From Ruegeria sp. HKCCD4315 (GTDB taxonomy: Bacteria > Pseudomonadota > Alphaproteobacteria > Rhodobacterales > Rhodobacteraceae), in NCBI RefSeq assembly GCF_013112245.1, contig NZ_WVRN01000001.1:289001-353000 (forward strand): DNA of 64,000 nucleotides, written 5' to 3'. The number at the start of each line of letters is the position of its first letter. Position 1 is the first letter of the stretch. Below, piece after piece: positions 33,871 through 41,815 of the stretch. The translations under genes and the position numbers were made by a program. The notes under the pieces are model-generated. The model was not told the origin of the DNA. It saw only the letters and a program-made list of their open reading frames with translations, and made no database searches.

Positions 33871-35150
33871 TAAGGTCTCCGGAACACTTCTTGGCCTGCA
33901 ACATAAGTTGCAAGGACCTTACCTTGCATCCGCTGGCCGTCAAATGGCGTGTTTTGCGATTTGGATTTTAAGGCAAACCGATCAAGCAAAAAGGGCACAT
34001 CCGGGTCGAAGAGAACCAGATCAGCCGGGGCGTCTTCTGCCAATCGGCCGCTCTCCAGTCCCAACCGTTTTGCGGGGTTGAGCGCCATGGCCCTAAAAAG
34101 GGTCGGCAGGTCCAGTTGATCTGCGTGATACAGGCGGAGTGCAGCAGGCAGCAGCGTTTCCAAAGCAACCGCACCCGAGGCAGCCTCTTCAAACGGCAGG
34201 CGCTTGCTTTCTTCGTCCTGTGGGGTGTGCATCGAACTGATGGTGTCGATCAGCCCTGTCCGCACAGCCTCGATCACCGCTTGCCGGTCGTCCTCGGACC
34301 GTAGCGGCGGCTTGACCTTAAAGAAGGTGCGATAGTCGGCCACGTCCAACTCGTTCAGAGTCAGATGGTGGATCGATGTGCCGGCAGTGATGTTCAGCCC
34401 ATTGCGCTTGGCCCGTTCCAGCGCGGGCAGGGCGCGGGCGGTGGTGATCTGATCGGCGTGGTAGGCCGCTCCGGTCATCTCAAGCAGGGCGATATCACGA
34501 TCCAGGCCCATGCGTTCCGCCATCGGCGATACGGCAGGCAGGCCGCGCAACGCTGCGAACTTGCCGCTGGTCGCCGCCGCCCAGGCGCTGAGGCCGGGTT
34601 CCTGAGGGTGGGCGATCACCAACGCGCCACAGGATTTTGCGTAGGTCAGCGCGCGGGAAAACACCTTGGTATTGGTGATGACATGATCGCAATCGGTAAA
34701 GGCCACAGCGCCTGCGTCCTGCAAAAACCCGATCTCGGTCATCTCACGCCCTTCGCGCCCCTTGGTCAGGGCGGCCATTGGCAGCATATTGACCGGTGTA
34801 TCCGCCTGCGCGCGCCGGGTCGCGAATTCCAACGTTTCCGGCGTATCCACTGCTGGCAGCGTATCGGGACGGGTGACGATGGTGGTCACACCTCCGGCAG
34901 CGGCGGCCAGACCTGCAGATTTGTAGCTTTCCTTGTGCCGCTCGCCCGGTTCACACACCTTGACGCCGATATCGACGATACCGGGGGCAAGGCATTTTCC
35001 GTTGCAATCGATGATCTGCCCGTCAGAACCCGGCGCGTTTCCTTCCCCTCGGGCGACAATCCGGCCATCGGCCACCTGTAGCCACCCTGTCGTATCCATT
35101 CTAGCCTCCGGGTCGATCAGGCGGGCGTTGATGAAGAGAACGGTGCTCAT
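33870..35150 (-). CDS. Dihydroorotase-like protein PyrC' (probably inactive)
   Basis: 426-residue amidohydrolase-fold protein next to pyrB. The fold is clear (APGIVD near 56-60, MPMAALTKG, SIHHLTLNE, AEDAPADLVLFDPD), but key metal and catalytic residues of active class I dihydroorotase are changed. The usual HxH after PGxxD reads IGVKV, with Gly62 and Lys64, and the usual TDHAPH reads SMHTPQ, with Met307 for the catalytic Asp. Known pseudo-dihydroorotases (PyrC') in pseudomonads serve as structural partners of aspartate transcarbamylase; the same role is inferred here. An active pyrC should exist elsewhere. Confidence 0.88.
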   Translation of the reverse strand: MSTVLFINARLIDPEARMDTTGWLQVADGRIVARGEGNAPGSDGQIIDCNGKCLAPGIVDIGVKVCEPGERHKESYKSAGLAAAAGGVTTIVTRPDTLPAVDTPETLEFATRRAQADTPVNMLPMAALTKGREGREMTEIGFLQDAGAVAFTDCDHVITNTKVFSRALTYAKSCGALVIAHPQEPGLSAWAAATSGKFAALRGLPAVSPMAERMGLDRDIALLEMTGAAYHADQITTARALPALERAKRNGLNITAGTSIHHLTLNELDVADYRTFFKVKPPLRSEDDRQAVIEAVRTGLIDTISSMHTPQDEESKRLPFEEAASGAVALETLLPAALRLYHADQLDLPTLFRAMALNPAKRLGLESGRLAEDAPADLVLFDPDVPFLLDRFALKSKSQNTPFDGQRMQGKVLATYVAGQEVFRRP

Positions 35151-35533
35151 GGCATGGCCCTTTCGATGGCGGCTTTGGTTGCGGCGGGGTCGGATTGATA
35201 CTTGATCAGGTGTTTGTCACCACTCTTGGTGACGATCTGAACAAAGCTGCCCATGGTGTTGACCGTTTGGATCTGATTCAGAGGCACCTTGCGCGGGCCG
35301 GGGCCGGTCAGGGTCGTGTCCGACATTTCCCACTTGGCGACCAGTTCTTCCGAGGCCAGATACCAGGCGCGGATGCCAATGGCGGCCAGACCTGCGGGTG
35401 CTCCGGTCCAGATGTACGGATTTCCGATCAGCCACAAAACGAGCATTGCACCACCCATCGCGACGGCGGCCAACCAGGCGTTGGTGCGGATATAGGCCCC
35501 TTTGTCCGGGGCGAAGATCACAGGATCAGCCAT
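35147..35533 (-). CDS. Two-helix membrane protein with PH-like domain
   Basis: 128 residues. Two adjacent hydrophobic helices at about 20-38 and 42-60 are followed by a soluble beta-rich part (LVAKWEMSDTTL, KVPLNQIQTVNTM, FVQIVTKSGDKHLIKY) that resembles bacterial PH (bPH) domains. No catalytic motif. It overlaps both neighbours: its start lies inside the previous gene and its stop overlaps the pyrC' ATG (ATGA). Its place inside the pyrB-pyrC' operon suggests a conserved but unknown link to pyrimidine or membrane lipid metabolism. Confidence 0.7.
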   Translation of the reverse strand: MADPVIFAPDKGAYIRTNAWLAAVAMGGAMLVLWLIGNPYIWTGAPAGLAAIGIRAWYLASEELVAKWEMSDTTLTGPGPRKVPLNQIQTVNTMGSFVQIVTKSGDKHLIKYQSDPAATKAAIERAMP

Positions 35534-36036
35534 ATGACGCCTCCAATGACCAAAAGCGCGGCCAGCGCCAGAACAGCTGACCCGACGCGGCGGGGGTGGT
35601 CATCCGTTGGAGCGGCTTGCGGTGCCGAAAAAGGCTTTGCGCTTTCGGTTTCAATGACCCCACCGGTCCAGTTCGTGGCCTCTTCCGTGAAAAGACCGAT
35701 CAGGCGCAAGCGCGGATCAGGTTTCAACGTCGCCGGGCGTCCTTGGAACGCAGCGCTGCGCAAGACCATAACCCAGCCGTCTATCGCGGCCAGAGCGTCC
35801 TGTTCCAACTGATCTGAAGACACGCCGCAACCTTCGGTCAGATAGCCATACAGCCCAAGGTCTTCGAGGTCGGACACCGGAAAGATATCGATCTGCTCAG
35901 GATCCAACCCATCGACCCCAAGTACTTGGTCGGCAGCGCCGGGCTCGCGCAGAAACTTCGCCTCTTCCGGGCGCATGTCCAGCGTGAACAGGCGCAAGAC
36001 GCCGCGTTCGTGGGGGGCGACGGTCAGATCGCTCAT
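35518..36036 (-). CDS. Tail-anchored hypothetical protein after pyrB
   Basis: 172 residues. A soluble N-terminal domain of about 125 residues ([53 protein letters not shown]) is joined by a Pro/Ala-rich linker to a single C-terminal helix ([19 protein letters not shown]), giving a tail-anchor layout. No family recognised. Its start overlaps the pyrB stop (ATGA) and its end overlaps the next gene by 16 bp. Confidence 0.72.
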   Translation of the reverse strand: MSDLTVAPHERGVLRLFTLDMRPEEAKFLREPGAADQVLGVDGLDPEQIDIFPVSDLEDLGLYGYLTEGCGVSSDQLEQDALAAIDGWVMVLRSAAFQGRPATLKPDPRLRLIGLFTEEATNWTGGVIETESAKPFSAPQAAPTDDHPRRVGSAVLALAALLVIGGVIWLIL

Positions 36037-36968
36037 GCGGCCTCGCGCAGGTTGCGGGCCAGCAGATCCATCGCGGCCATGCGGACGGCGACGCCCATTT
36101 CCACCTGTTCCTGAATGACGGACCGGTTGATGTCATCGGCCAGCGTGCCGTCGATCTCAACCCCGCGGTTCATTGGGCCGGGGTGCATGACAATGGCATC
36201 AGGCTTGGCTTGCGCAAGCTTTGCGGCATCCAGCCCATAGCGGTGATAGTATTCGCGTTCCGAGGGGATGAACCCGCCATCCATCCGCTCTTTCTGAAGG
36301 CGTAGCATCATGACGACATCAACGTCCTTCAGACCCTCGTTCATGTCGTCGTAGATCTCGGCCCCGAACTCGGCAAACTGGCTGGGTACCAGTGTCGGTG
36401 GGCCGATCAGTCGAATACGGTTTTCCATTTTGCCCAGCAGGATCAGGTTTGATCGTGCGACGCGGGAATGGGCCACGTCGCCGCAAATCGCGATGTTCAG
36501 CCGGTGCAGGCGTCCCTTAGCACGTCGGATCGTCAACGCGTCCAACAGGGCCTGCGTAGGGTGTTCATGTTTGCCGTCGCCCGCGTTCAGAACAGCGCAA
36601 TTGACCTTTTGCGCCAGCAAATCGACCGCGCCCGAATGCGGATGCCGGACCACCAGCAGATCCGGGTGCATTGCGTTCAATGTCATCGCAGTGTCGATCA
36701 GGGTTTCACCCTTTTTGATCGAACTGGCCTGCATTGCCATGTTCATCACATCTGCACCCAGACGCTTGCCCGCCAGTTCGAAACTGGCTTGCGTGCGGGT
36801 CGAGTTTTCAAAGAACATGTTGATCTGGGTCAGCCCCGACAGCACGTCTGAATGCTTGGTCGACTGGCGGTTCATGTCGACATAGGTCTCGGCCAGATCC
36901 AGAATTTCGGTGATATCGGATTGCGACAGATGCTCGATGCCAAGAAGGTGACGATGGGCGAAACGCAT
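36033..36968 (-). CDS. pyrB: Aspartate carbamoyltransferase catalytic subunit
   Basis: 311-residue enzyme joining carbamoyl phosphate and aspartate in pyrimidine synthesis. The carbamoyl-phosphate motif [12 protein letters not shown] lies near residue 53, with [12 protein letters not shown] near 132 and [14 protein letters not shown] near 262. ATG 36968 (MRFAHRHLL) has AGGAG seven bases upstream; a TTG further upstream would put that site inside the gene. It heads a six-gene operon in which each gene overlaps the next. Its likely complex partner is the PyrC' encoded three genes later. Confidence 0.97.
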   Translation of the reverse strand: MRFAHRHLLGIEHLSQSDITEILDLAETYVDMNRQSTKHSDVLSGLTQINMFFENSTRTQASFELAGKRLGADVMNMAMQASSIKKGETLIDTAMTLNAMHPDLLVVRHPHSGAVDLLAQKVNCAVLNAGDGKHEHPTQALLDALTIRRAKGRLHRLNIAICGDVAHSRVARSNLILLGKMENRIRLIGPPTLVPSQFAEFGAEIYDDMNEGLKDVDVVMMLRLQKERMDGGFIPSEREYYHRYGLDAAKLAQAKPDAIVMHPGPMNRGVEIDGTLADDINRSVIQEQVEMGVAVRMAAMDLLARNLREAA

Positions 36969-37027
36969 GGGCGGGCTCCTGTCTGACAATCGGGCCGCTT
37001 ATAGAAAGCTGGGCGGCGCAAGGCAAC

Positions 37028-37642
37028 CTAAGGTTCGGTACCCTCTGGCAGTTTTTCGCAGCCGCCCTCGGGCAGGCATTGTTCACCCGGCTTGCACCAT
37101 TTGCCATAACCGCAGTCGATGGCCTTGATCGGCACGCAGCCCTGATGGGCCGAACACTTGAAGCCAGGGCGGCATTGCGACCCAGTTTCTTCGCACAAGA
37201 ACCAACCCGGACGGGAACAGCCTCCGCCGGGCAGGCAGGACGAGCCACGCGCGCAGGTGCGGCCATCGTCGCAAGTTTTAGGCGGTGTCGTGTCCAGGTC
37301 AGGTGTGATGCGTTCGCATTCGCCACGCCCGTTGCAAAAACTGTCGCCCGGGCAATCCAGACGAGATGTGCACTTGTTTAGGCCCGCGGGTGCACATCTG
37401 GTTCCACCGGCCACGCAACGTTCGAACGGGCCGCAGGTGCGACCACCGCCGCAATAGGTGCCGCCCAGCGGAATACAATGACCATCAAAGCTGCATCTTT
37501 GCCCGCCCGAACAGCAGGTGCTACCGCATTTGAATTGCCCTGCGCGGCACTGTCCTTGGGTGTTGTGGAACGTTGCCAGAGCCGGATCGCCGGTAAGGGC
37601 CACCACAAGACCGAGCAGGAGGAATCGCAGAATTCTGAGCAT
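37028..37642 (-). CDS. Secreted modular cysteine-rich protein (26 cysteines)
   Basis: 204 residues. A signal peptide (LRFLLLGLVVALTGDPALA, cleaved near residue 23) is followed by a mature chain with 26 cysteines in about 180 residues. They fall into six modules: a first of six Cys including a CC pair (C-x6-C-x3-CC-x5-C-x5-C), then five of four Cys with C-x5/6-C-x5-C-x5/6-C spacing, separated by about seven residues and one longer Pro/Thr linker. Gly, Arg and Pro are abundant. The pattern resembles eukaryotic-type disulfide-rich repeats (granulin- or EGF-like), but I cannot assign a family. Thirteen disulfides are possible. Confidence 0.8.
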   Translation of the reverse strand: MLRILRFLLLGLVVALTGDPALATFHNTQGQCRAGQFKCGSTCCSGGQRCSFDGHCIPLGGTYCGGGRTCGPFERCVAGGTRCAPAGLNKCTSRLDCPGDSFCNGRGECERITPDLDTTPPKTCDDGRTCARGSSCLPGGGCSRPGWFLCEETGSQCRPGFKCSAHQGCVPIKAIDCGYGKWCKPGEQCLPEGGCEKLPEGTEP

Positions 37643-37725
37643 CGCGCCCTGATGGTCGGCGCGACAGAGCGACCGATCAAGCCCTATTCGCTTTCCCTCA
37701 GCGTTTAGGCAGGTAAATTATCCGT

Positions 37726-38493
37726 ATGGAATCGGGCTTGGACTACTACTCTGCACGGGCGCTGCTGGAATGGCAGATTGAACTGGGCGCGACCGAGGCA
37801 ATCGGGGATGTGCCGGTTGATCGGTATGCGTTGCCGGATACGTCGCCCAAGCCTAAGAAGGCTGAAGCAACCTCCACGCCCCAGGCGAAACCTAAACAGG
37901 CTGATCCGGTTGCCGTAGCGCAGGCTGCAGCGCAGGGGGCAGGGTCTCTGGATCAGTTGCGGACAGTGATGGAGGCTTTTGATCATTGCGAACTTAAGCG
38001 AGGGGCGCGGCAGTTGGTTTTTGCCGACGGCACGCCCGGCGCAAAGGTGATGATCATCGGCGAAGCCCCCGGCCGCGATGAAGACCGTGAAGGCAAGCCC
38101 TTTGTCGGTCGCGCCGGTCAGTTGCTGGACCGGATGCTGGCGGCAATCGATCTGGATCGCCGCGAGAACGTCTACATCACCAACGTACTGCCGTGGCGGC
38201 CTCCGCAGAACCGCGATCCCAAGCCCGAAGAAATCGGGATGATGAAGCCTTTCCTTGAGCGTCACGTTGCGTTGGCCAAGCCCGAAGTTCTGGTGGTGAT
38301 GGGCAATATCAGCTGTCAGGCAGTGCTGGGAAAACGGGGTATCACTCGTTTGCGCGGCAATTGGGATCAGGCGATGGATTTGCCGGTGATCCCGATGTTC
38401 CACCCGGCCTATCTGTTGCGTCAGCCGCAGATGAAACGGCAGGCTTGGGCTGATCTGCTGGAATTGAAAGCGCGGCTGCGAGGCGCAACATGA
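37726..38493 (+). CDS. Family-4-like uracil-DNA glycosylase lacking Fe-S cysteines
   Basis: 255 residues. An N-terminal extension (about 1-80) with an Ala/Pro/Lys-rich linker precedes a glycosylase domain with the family-4 uracil-binding motif [17 protein letters not shown] near 112-128, [13 protein letters not shown] near 153, and the final HPAYLL at 226-231. Only two cysteines, C88 and C197, are present; the four that hold the 4Fe-4S cluster in classic family 4 are not (MMKPFLERH where CxPFLxRQ is usual). Uracil excision is expected but the cluster should be absent. The stop overlaps the next gene's ATG (ATGA). Confidence 0.85.
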   Translation: MESGLDYYSARALLEWQIELGATEAIGDVPVDRYALPDTSPKPKKAEATSTPQAKPKQADPVAVAQAAAQGAGSLDQLRTVMEAFDHCELKRGARQLVFADGTPGAKVMIIGEAPGRDEDREGKPFVGRAGQLLDRMLAAIDLDRRENVYITNVLPWRPPQNRDPKPEEIGMMKPFLERHVALAKPEVLVVMGNISCQAVLGKRGITRLRGNWDQAMDLPVIPMFHPAYLLRQPQMKRQAWADLLELKARLRGAT

Positions 38494-39089
38494 AGGTTCT
38501 GGCCTTTTCCGATTTGCATATGGCGCGCAATCGCGCCGCGGATCTGGTAGCGGCGAGTGTTGACGCGGATTTGGTCATTGGCGCGGGTGATTATTGCAAC
38601 ATGCGTCAGGGTCTGGATGAGGCGATGCAGATGCTTGCGGGTATTTCTGCCCCGCTGGTGTTGATTCCAGGAAATGCAGAAAGTGCAGAAGAACTAGGCG
38701 ATGCCGCGCCGGAAGGCGTTCATGTTTTGCACGGGACAGGTATGACACTCGACGGGCTTCGTCTGTTTGGATTGGGATATGGCGTGCCGCCGACACCGTT
38801 TGGCGACTGGTCCTGCGACCTGACTGAAGGTGCGGCGACTGAGATGCTCGACCGGTGCGATGCGGCTGATGTCCTGATCGTGCATTCTCCGCCCAAAGGT
38901 TATGGGGATCAGACGTCGCAAGGTCTGTCGGTTGGGTCGACGGCAGTGCGCGATGCCATAGAGCGGCTTCAGCCAGGTCATACGGTCTTTGGACATGTAC
39001 ACGAAAGTTGGGGCTATCGCGGAACGCTGGGCCGAACGCAATTGGCCAATCTGGGTCCAAAGCCGAATTGGTTTGAGGTGTCTGTGTGA
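38490..39089 (+). CDS. Metallophosphoesterase family protein
   Basis: 199-residue calcineurin-like phosphoesterase with the full di-metal motif set: SDLHM near residue 7, GAGDYC near 31, PGNAES near 60, HSPPKG near 132 and FGHVHES near 165. Compact size suggests a soluble, single-domain enzyme; substrate unknown (YfcE-like or nucleotide phosphodiesterase are options). Coupled on both sides: ATGA with the glycosylase gene and GTGA with the LysE gene, which makes a three-gene unit. Confidence 0.88.
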   Translation: MKVLAFSDLHMARNRAADLVAASVDADLVIGAGDYCNMRQGLDEAMQMLAGISAPLVLIPGNAESAEELGDAAPEGVHVLHGTGMTLDGLRLFGLGYGVPPTPFGDWSCDLTEGAATEMLDRCDAADVLIVHSPPKGYGDQTSQGLSVGSTAVRDAIERLQPGHTVFGHVHESWGYRGTLGRTQLANLGPKPNWFEVSV

Positions 39090-39706
39090 TCGAACTTCAG
39101 ACTTTACTGGTTTTTATTCCAGCCGCCTTGGCACTGAACCTGACGCCCGGTTCCGATATGATGTTCTGCTTCGGCCAGGGTCTTCGGTCGGGCGCATGGC
39201 CTTCAGTCTCGGCAAGTGCCGGGGTGTCTGTAGGGTCCATGGTTCATGTCCTGTTTGCTGGTCTTGGTCTGGGCGCTGCGGTCGCGGCGATGCCGTGGCT
39301 GTTCGACGTCATCCGTTGGATTGGCGTGACATATCTGCTCTATCTGGCATGGGGCGCGATCCGTAACGGTGCGATCACCGAAGACGCGCCGGTCCATCCA
39401 ACGCATCTGGCATTTCGGGATGGGATGCTGGTCAACTTGACCAACCCTAAGGTCATCCTGTTTGTGCTGGCCTTCATCCCGCAGTTTGTGGACCCCGCCA
39501 CAGGCTCTGTTCTGCTTCAGTTTCTGACCTTTGGTGTGATCATGGCGGTCGGAGGGTTTGTGGTGAACGGGCTGGTGGGCATATTCGCAGGCGGCGCGGG
39601 TCGGGTGCTGGTCGGCAACCCACGCGCCTCTCGCATTATTGGCTGGATTACAGGTGGTATTTTTGCCGCGCTTGCCATCCGGCTTGCCATTATGGAAAGG
39701 GTCTGA
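39086..39706 (+). CDS. LysE family amino acid exporter
   Basis: 206-residue inner-membrane protein with about six helices of the LysE/RhtB translocator family. The N-terminal ALNLTPGSDMMF contains the conserved Pro-Gly-x-Asp region, and LTNPKVILFVLAFIPQF near 118 is a strong family marker. It probably exports amino acids or homoserine lactone-like compounds; the substrate is not known. GTG at 39086 overlaps the previous stop. moaB follows after 6 bp. Confidence 0.9.
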   Translation: MIELQTLLVFIPAALALNLTPGSDMMFCFGQGLRSGAWPSVSASAGVSVGSMVHVLFAGLGLGAAVAAMPWLFDVIRWIGVTYLLYLAWGAIRNGAITEDAPVHPTHLAFRDGMLVNLTNPKVILFVLAFIPQFVDPATGSVLLQFLTFGVIMAVGGFVVNGLVGIFAGGAGRVLVGNPRASRIIGWITGGIFAALAIRLAIMERV

Positions 39707-39712
39707 CCCAAG

Positions 39713-40255
39713 ATGTCACGCATTGACGACAACAAAGAGTTCATTCCGGTCAAAATTGCTGTCCTGACCGTGTCGGATACACGGTCGATGGACGAAGATC
39801 GCTCGGGTCAGACTCTGGTGGACCGGATCGAAAAAGCGGGCCACGTGGTGGCTGATCGCAAGATCATTCGCGACGAACGTGATCAGATTGCCGATCAACT
39901 GCGTGCCTGGGTGGCGGACGATCAGATTGACGTCGTGATCTCGACCGGGGGCACAGGTCTGACCGGGCGCGACCTGACCGTCGAGGCGCATCGTGACGTC
40001 TATGAGAAAGAGATCGACGCGTTCGGCACCGTGTTCACCATTATCTCGATGGAGAAAATCGGCACCTCGGCGGTGCAGTCCCGTGCAACGGGTGGGGTTG
40101 CCGGTGGCACGTATCTGTTCGCACTGCCCGGCAGCCCCGGCGCCTGCAAGGATGCGTGGGACGGGATACTCGAAAAACAGTTCGATTATCGGCATCGCCC
40201 CTGCAATTTTGTGGAAATAATGCCCAGATTGGACGAACACCTGCGACGGAAGTAG
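39713..40255 (+). CDS. moaB: Molybdenum cofactor biosynthesis protein B
   Basis: 180-residue MogA/MoaB-family protein that binds or adenylates molybdopterin before metal insertion. The domain spans about 12-165, with LTVSDTRSMDEDRSG near 18, the molybdopterin-binding STGGTGLTGRDLT near 82, and ATGGVAGGTYLFALPGSPGA near 126. Annotated as MoaB because of its length and lack of a second domain. It ends the glycosylase-phosphoesterase-LysE-moaB run. Gap of 106 bp to the RND genes with no clear terminator. Confidence 0.93.
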   Translation: MSRIDDNKEFIPVKIAVLTVSDTRSMDEDRSGQTLVDRIEKAGHVVADRKIIRDERDQIADQLRAWVADDQIDVVISTGGTGLTGRDLTVEAHRDVYEKEIDAFGTVFTIISMEKIGTSAVQSRATGGVAGGTYLFALPGSPGACKDAWDGILEKQFDYRHRPCNFVEIMPRLDEHLRRK

Positions 40256-40361
40256 ACTGGTCATACGTTCAAATCCGTGTAACCGCTTTGTGGCTTGGCA
40301 TAATTCGTGATCCAGCTACATGTTGGGGACGGCAGCGTGGTGCAACCGGGGTAACTGACTG

Positions 40362-41810
40362 ATGCGATTTTTGCGGCAAAGTCTTGTCGGTATTTTTCTG
40401 GCGTTTCTGACGCTGGCTTTGCTGTTTGTTGCCGCGCAGATCATTGTAGGCGCGGTGCAGGATGTTCTGACACGTGACGACGCCGCGCCACCCGCGCGCG
40501 AAAGGGTTTTTGCGGTGTCGGTTCTTCGAGCCGAGGCGGAAACCGTCACCCCCTATCTTGAAGCTTTCGGAGAAGTCCAAAGCCGTCGCAGGTTGGAATT
40601 GCGTGCGGCGCTGGGCGGACGCGTAGTTGCGCTGGCCGAAGATTTTGAGGATGGCGGTTCGGTTTCGGCGGGCGAGGTTCTGGTTGAACTTGACCCGGCG
40701 GATGCGCAATCAGCACTGGATCGGGCCAAATCCGATCTTTTGGATGCTCAGTTTGAAGAACGCGATGCCGAACGCTCGTTGCTACTGGCGCAGGACGAGT
40801 TGAAGTCAGCCGAGGCGCAGGCGGACCTGCGTGAACGGGCGTTGCAACGTCAACGCGACCTGCAATCCCGCGGTGTCGGTGCCGCAGCGAGTGTGGAAGA
40901 GGCTGAGCTGGCAGCGACTTCAGCGCAGCAGGCGGTTCTGGCCCGCCGCATCGCGCTGGCGCAGGCAGAATCCCGTGTTGATCAGGCTACGACTTTGCAA
41001 GCCCGCGCGGTGATCGCGTTGGAAGCGGCAGAGCGCGACCTGGAAGACATGACCATTCGGGCGGGCTTTGGCGGCACACTGACCGACGTGACACTGGTAG
41101 AAGGACGGCTGGTGTCGGCCAATGAAAAGCTGGCAGAACTGGTTGATCCCAACGCCCTAGAAGTGGCGTTCCGGGTGTCGACGGCACAATACGTTCGTCT
41201 GTTGGATGAAAACGACAGACTGATCAACGCCCCTGTTACAGTGTCGCTGGAAGTCACCGGCGCTGATCTGACTGCTGCGGGTCAGGTCAGTCGCGACAGC
41301 GGTTCCGCCGGAGAAGGCCAGACCGGGCGCTTGATCTATGCCCGTCTGCAAGAGGCGTCGGGTTTCAAGCCTGGCGACTTTGTTACTGTTTCGGTCCAAG
41401 AGCAGCCGGTTTCAAATGTCTATCGTCTGCCGTCGTCAGCGCTGGATGCGTCGGGCACGGTTCTGGTCTTGGGCGCGGATGACCGGTTGGAAAGCCTGCC
41501 GGTGCAGTTGGTCCGCAGGCAAGCGGATGAAGTCCTGCTGCGCGGCGATGGGCTTGAGGGGCGCGAAGTTGTCATTGGACGCACGCCTCTGCTGGGCTCC
41601 GGCGTGCGGGTGCGACCGTTGCGTGTTGAGGCCGGTGCAGACCCGGACATGGTTGAGTTAAGCCCTTCGAAACGGGCCGCGCTTGTGGCGCAAATCGAGG
41701 CCAGCGAGACAATGCCGCAGGACGAGAAATCGCAGCTTCTGGGCCAATTGCAGGAAGCGCGCGTGCCGGCCGCTCTGATACGTCGTCTTGAAACCAAGGC
41801 CGGAGGCTGA
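40362..41810 (+). CDS. RND efflux periplasmic adaptor (membrane fusion protein)
   Basis: 482 residues. An N-terminal membrane anchor (about 8-33) and a short linker lead into the adaptor fold: a lipoyl/barrel-sandwich segment LRAALGGRVVALAED near 75 and LVELDPADAQSALD near 105, a long alpha-helical hairpin rich in A, E, Q, R (about 115-225), then FGGTLTDVTLVEGRLV and a beta-barrel domain. It bridges the RND pump and an outer-membrane channel. The C-terminal ~70 residues (helical, SPSKRAALVAQIEA) are an extension I do not recognise. The pump follows 5 bp later. Confidence 0.93.
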   Translation: MRFLRQSLVGIFLAFLTLALLFVAAQIIVGAVQDVLTRDDAAPPARERVFAVSVLRAEAETVTPYLEAFGEVQSRRRLELRAALGGRVVALAEDFEDGGSVSAGEVLVELDPADAQSALDRAKSDLLDAQFEERDAERSLLLAQDELKSAEAQADLRERALQRQRDLQSRGVGAAASVEEAELAATSAQQAVLARRIALAQAESRVDQATTLQARAVIALEAAERDLEDMTIRAGFGGTLTDVTLVEGRLVSANEKLAELVDPNALEVAFRVSTAQYVRLLDENDRLINAPVTVSLEVTGADLTAAGQVSRDSGSAGEGQTGRLIYARLQEASGFKPGDFVTVSVQEQPVSNVYRLPSSALDASGTVLVLGADDRLESLPVQLVRRQADEVLLRGDGLEGREVVIGRTPLLGSGVRVRPLRVEAGADPDMVELSPSKRAALVAQIEASETMPQDEKSQLLGQLQEARVPAALIRRLETKAGG

Positions 41811-41815
41811 GCGCC

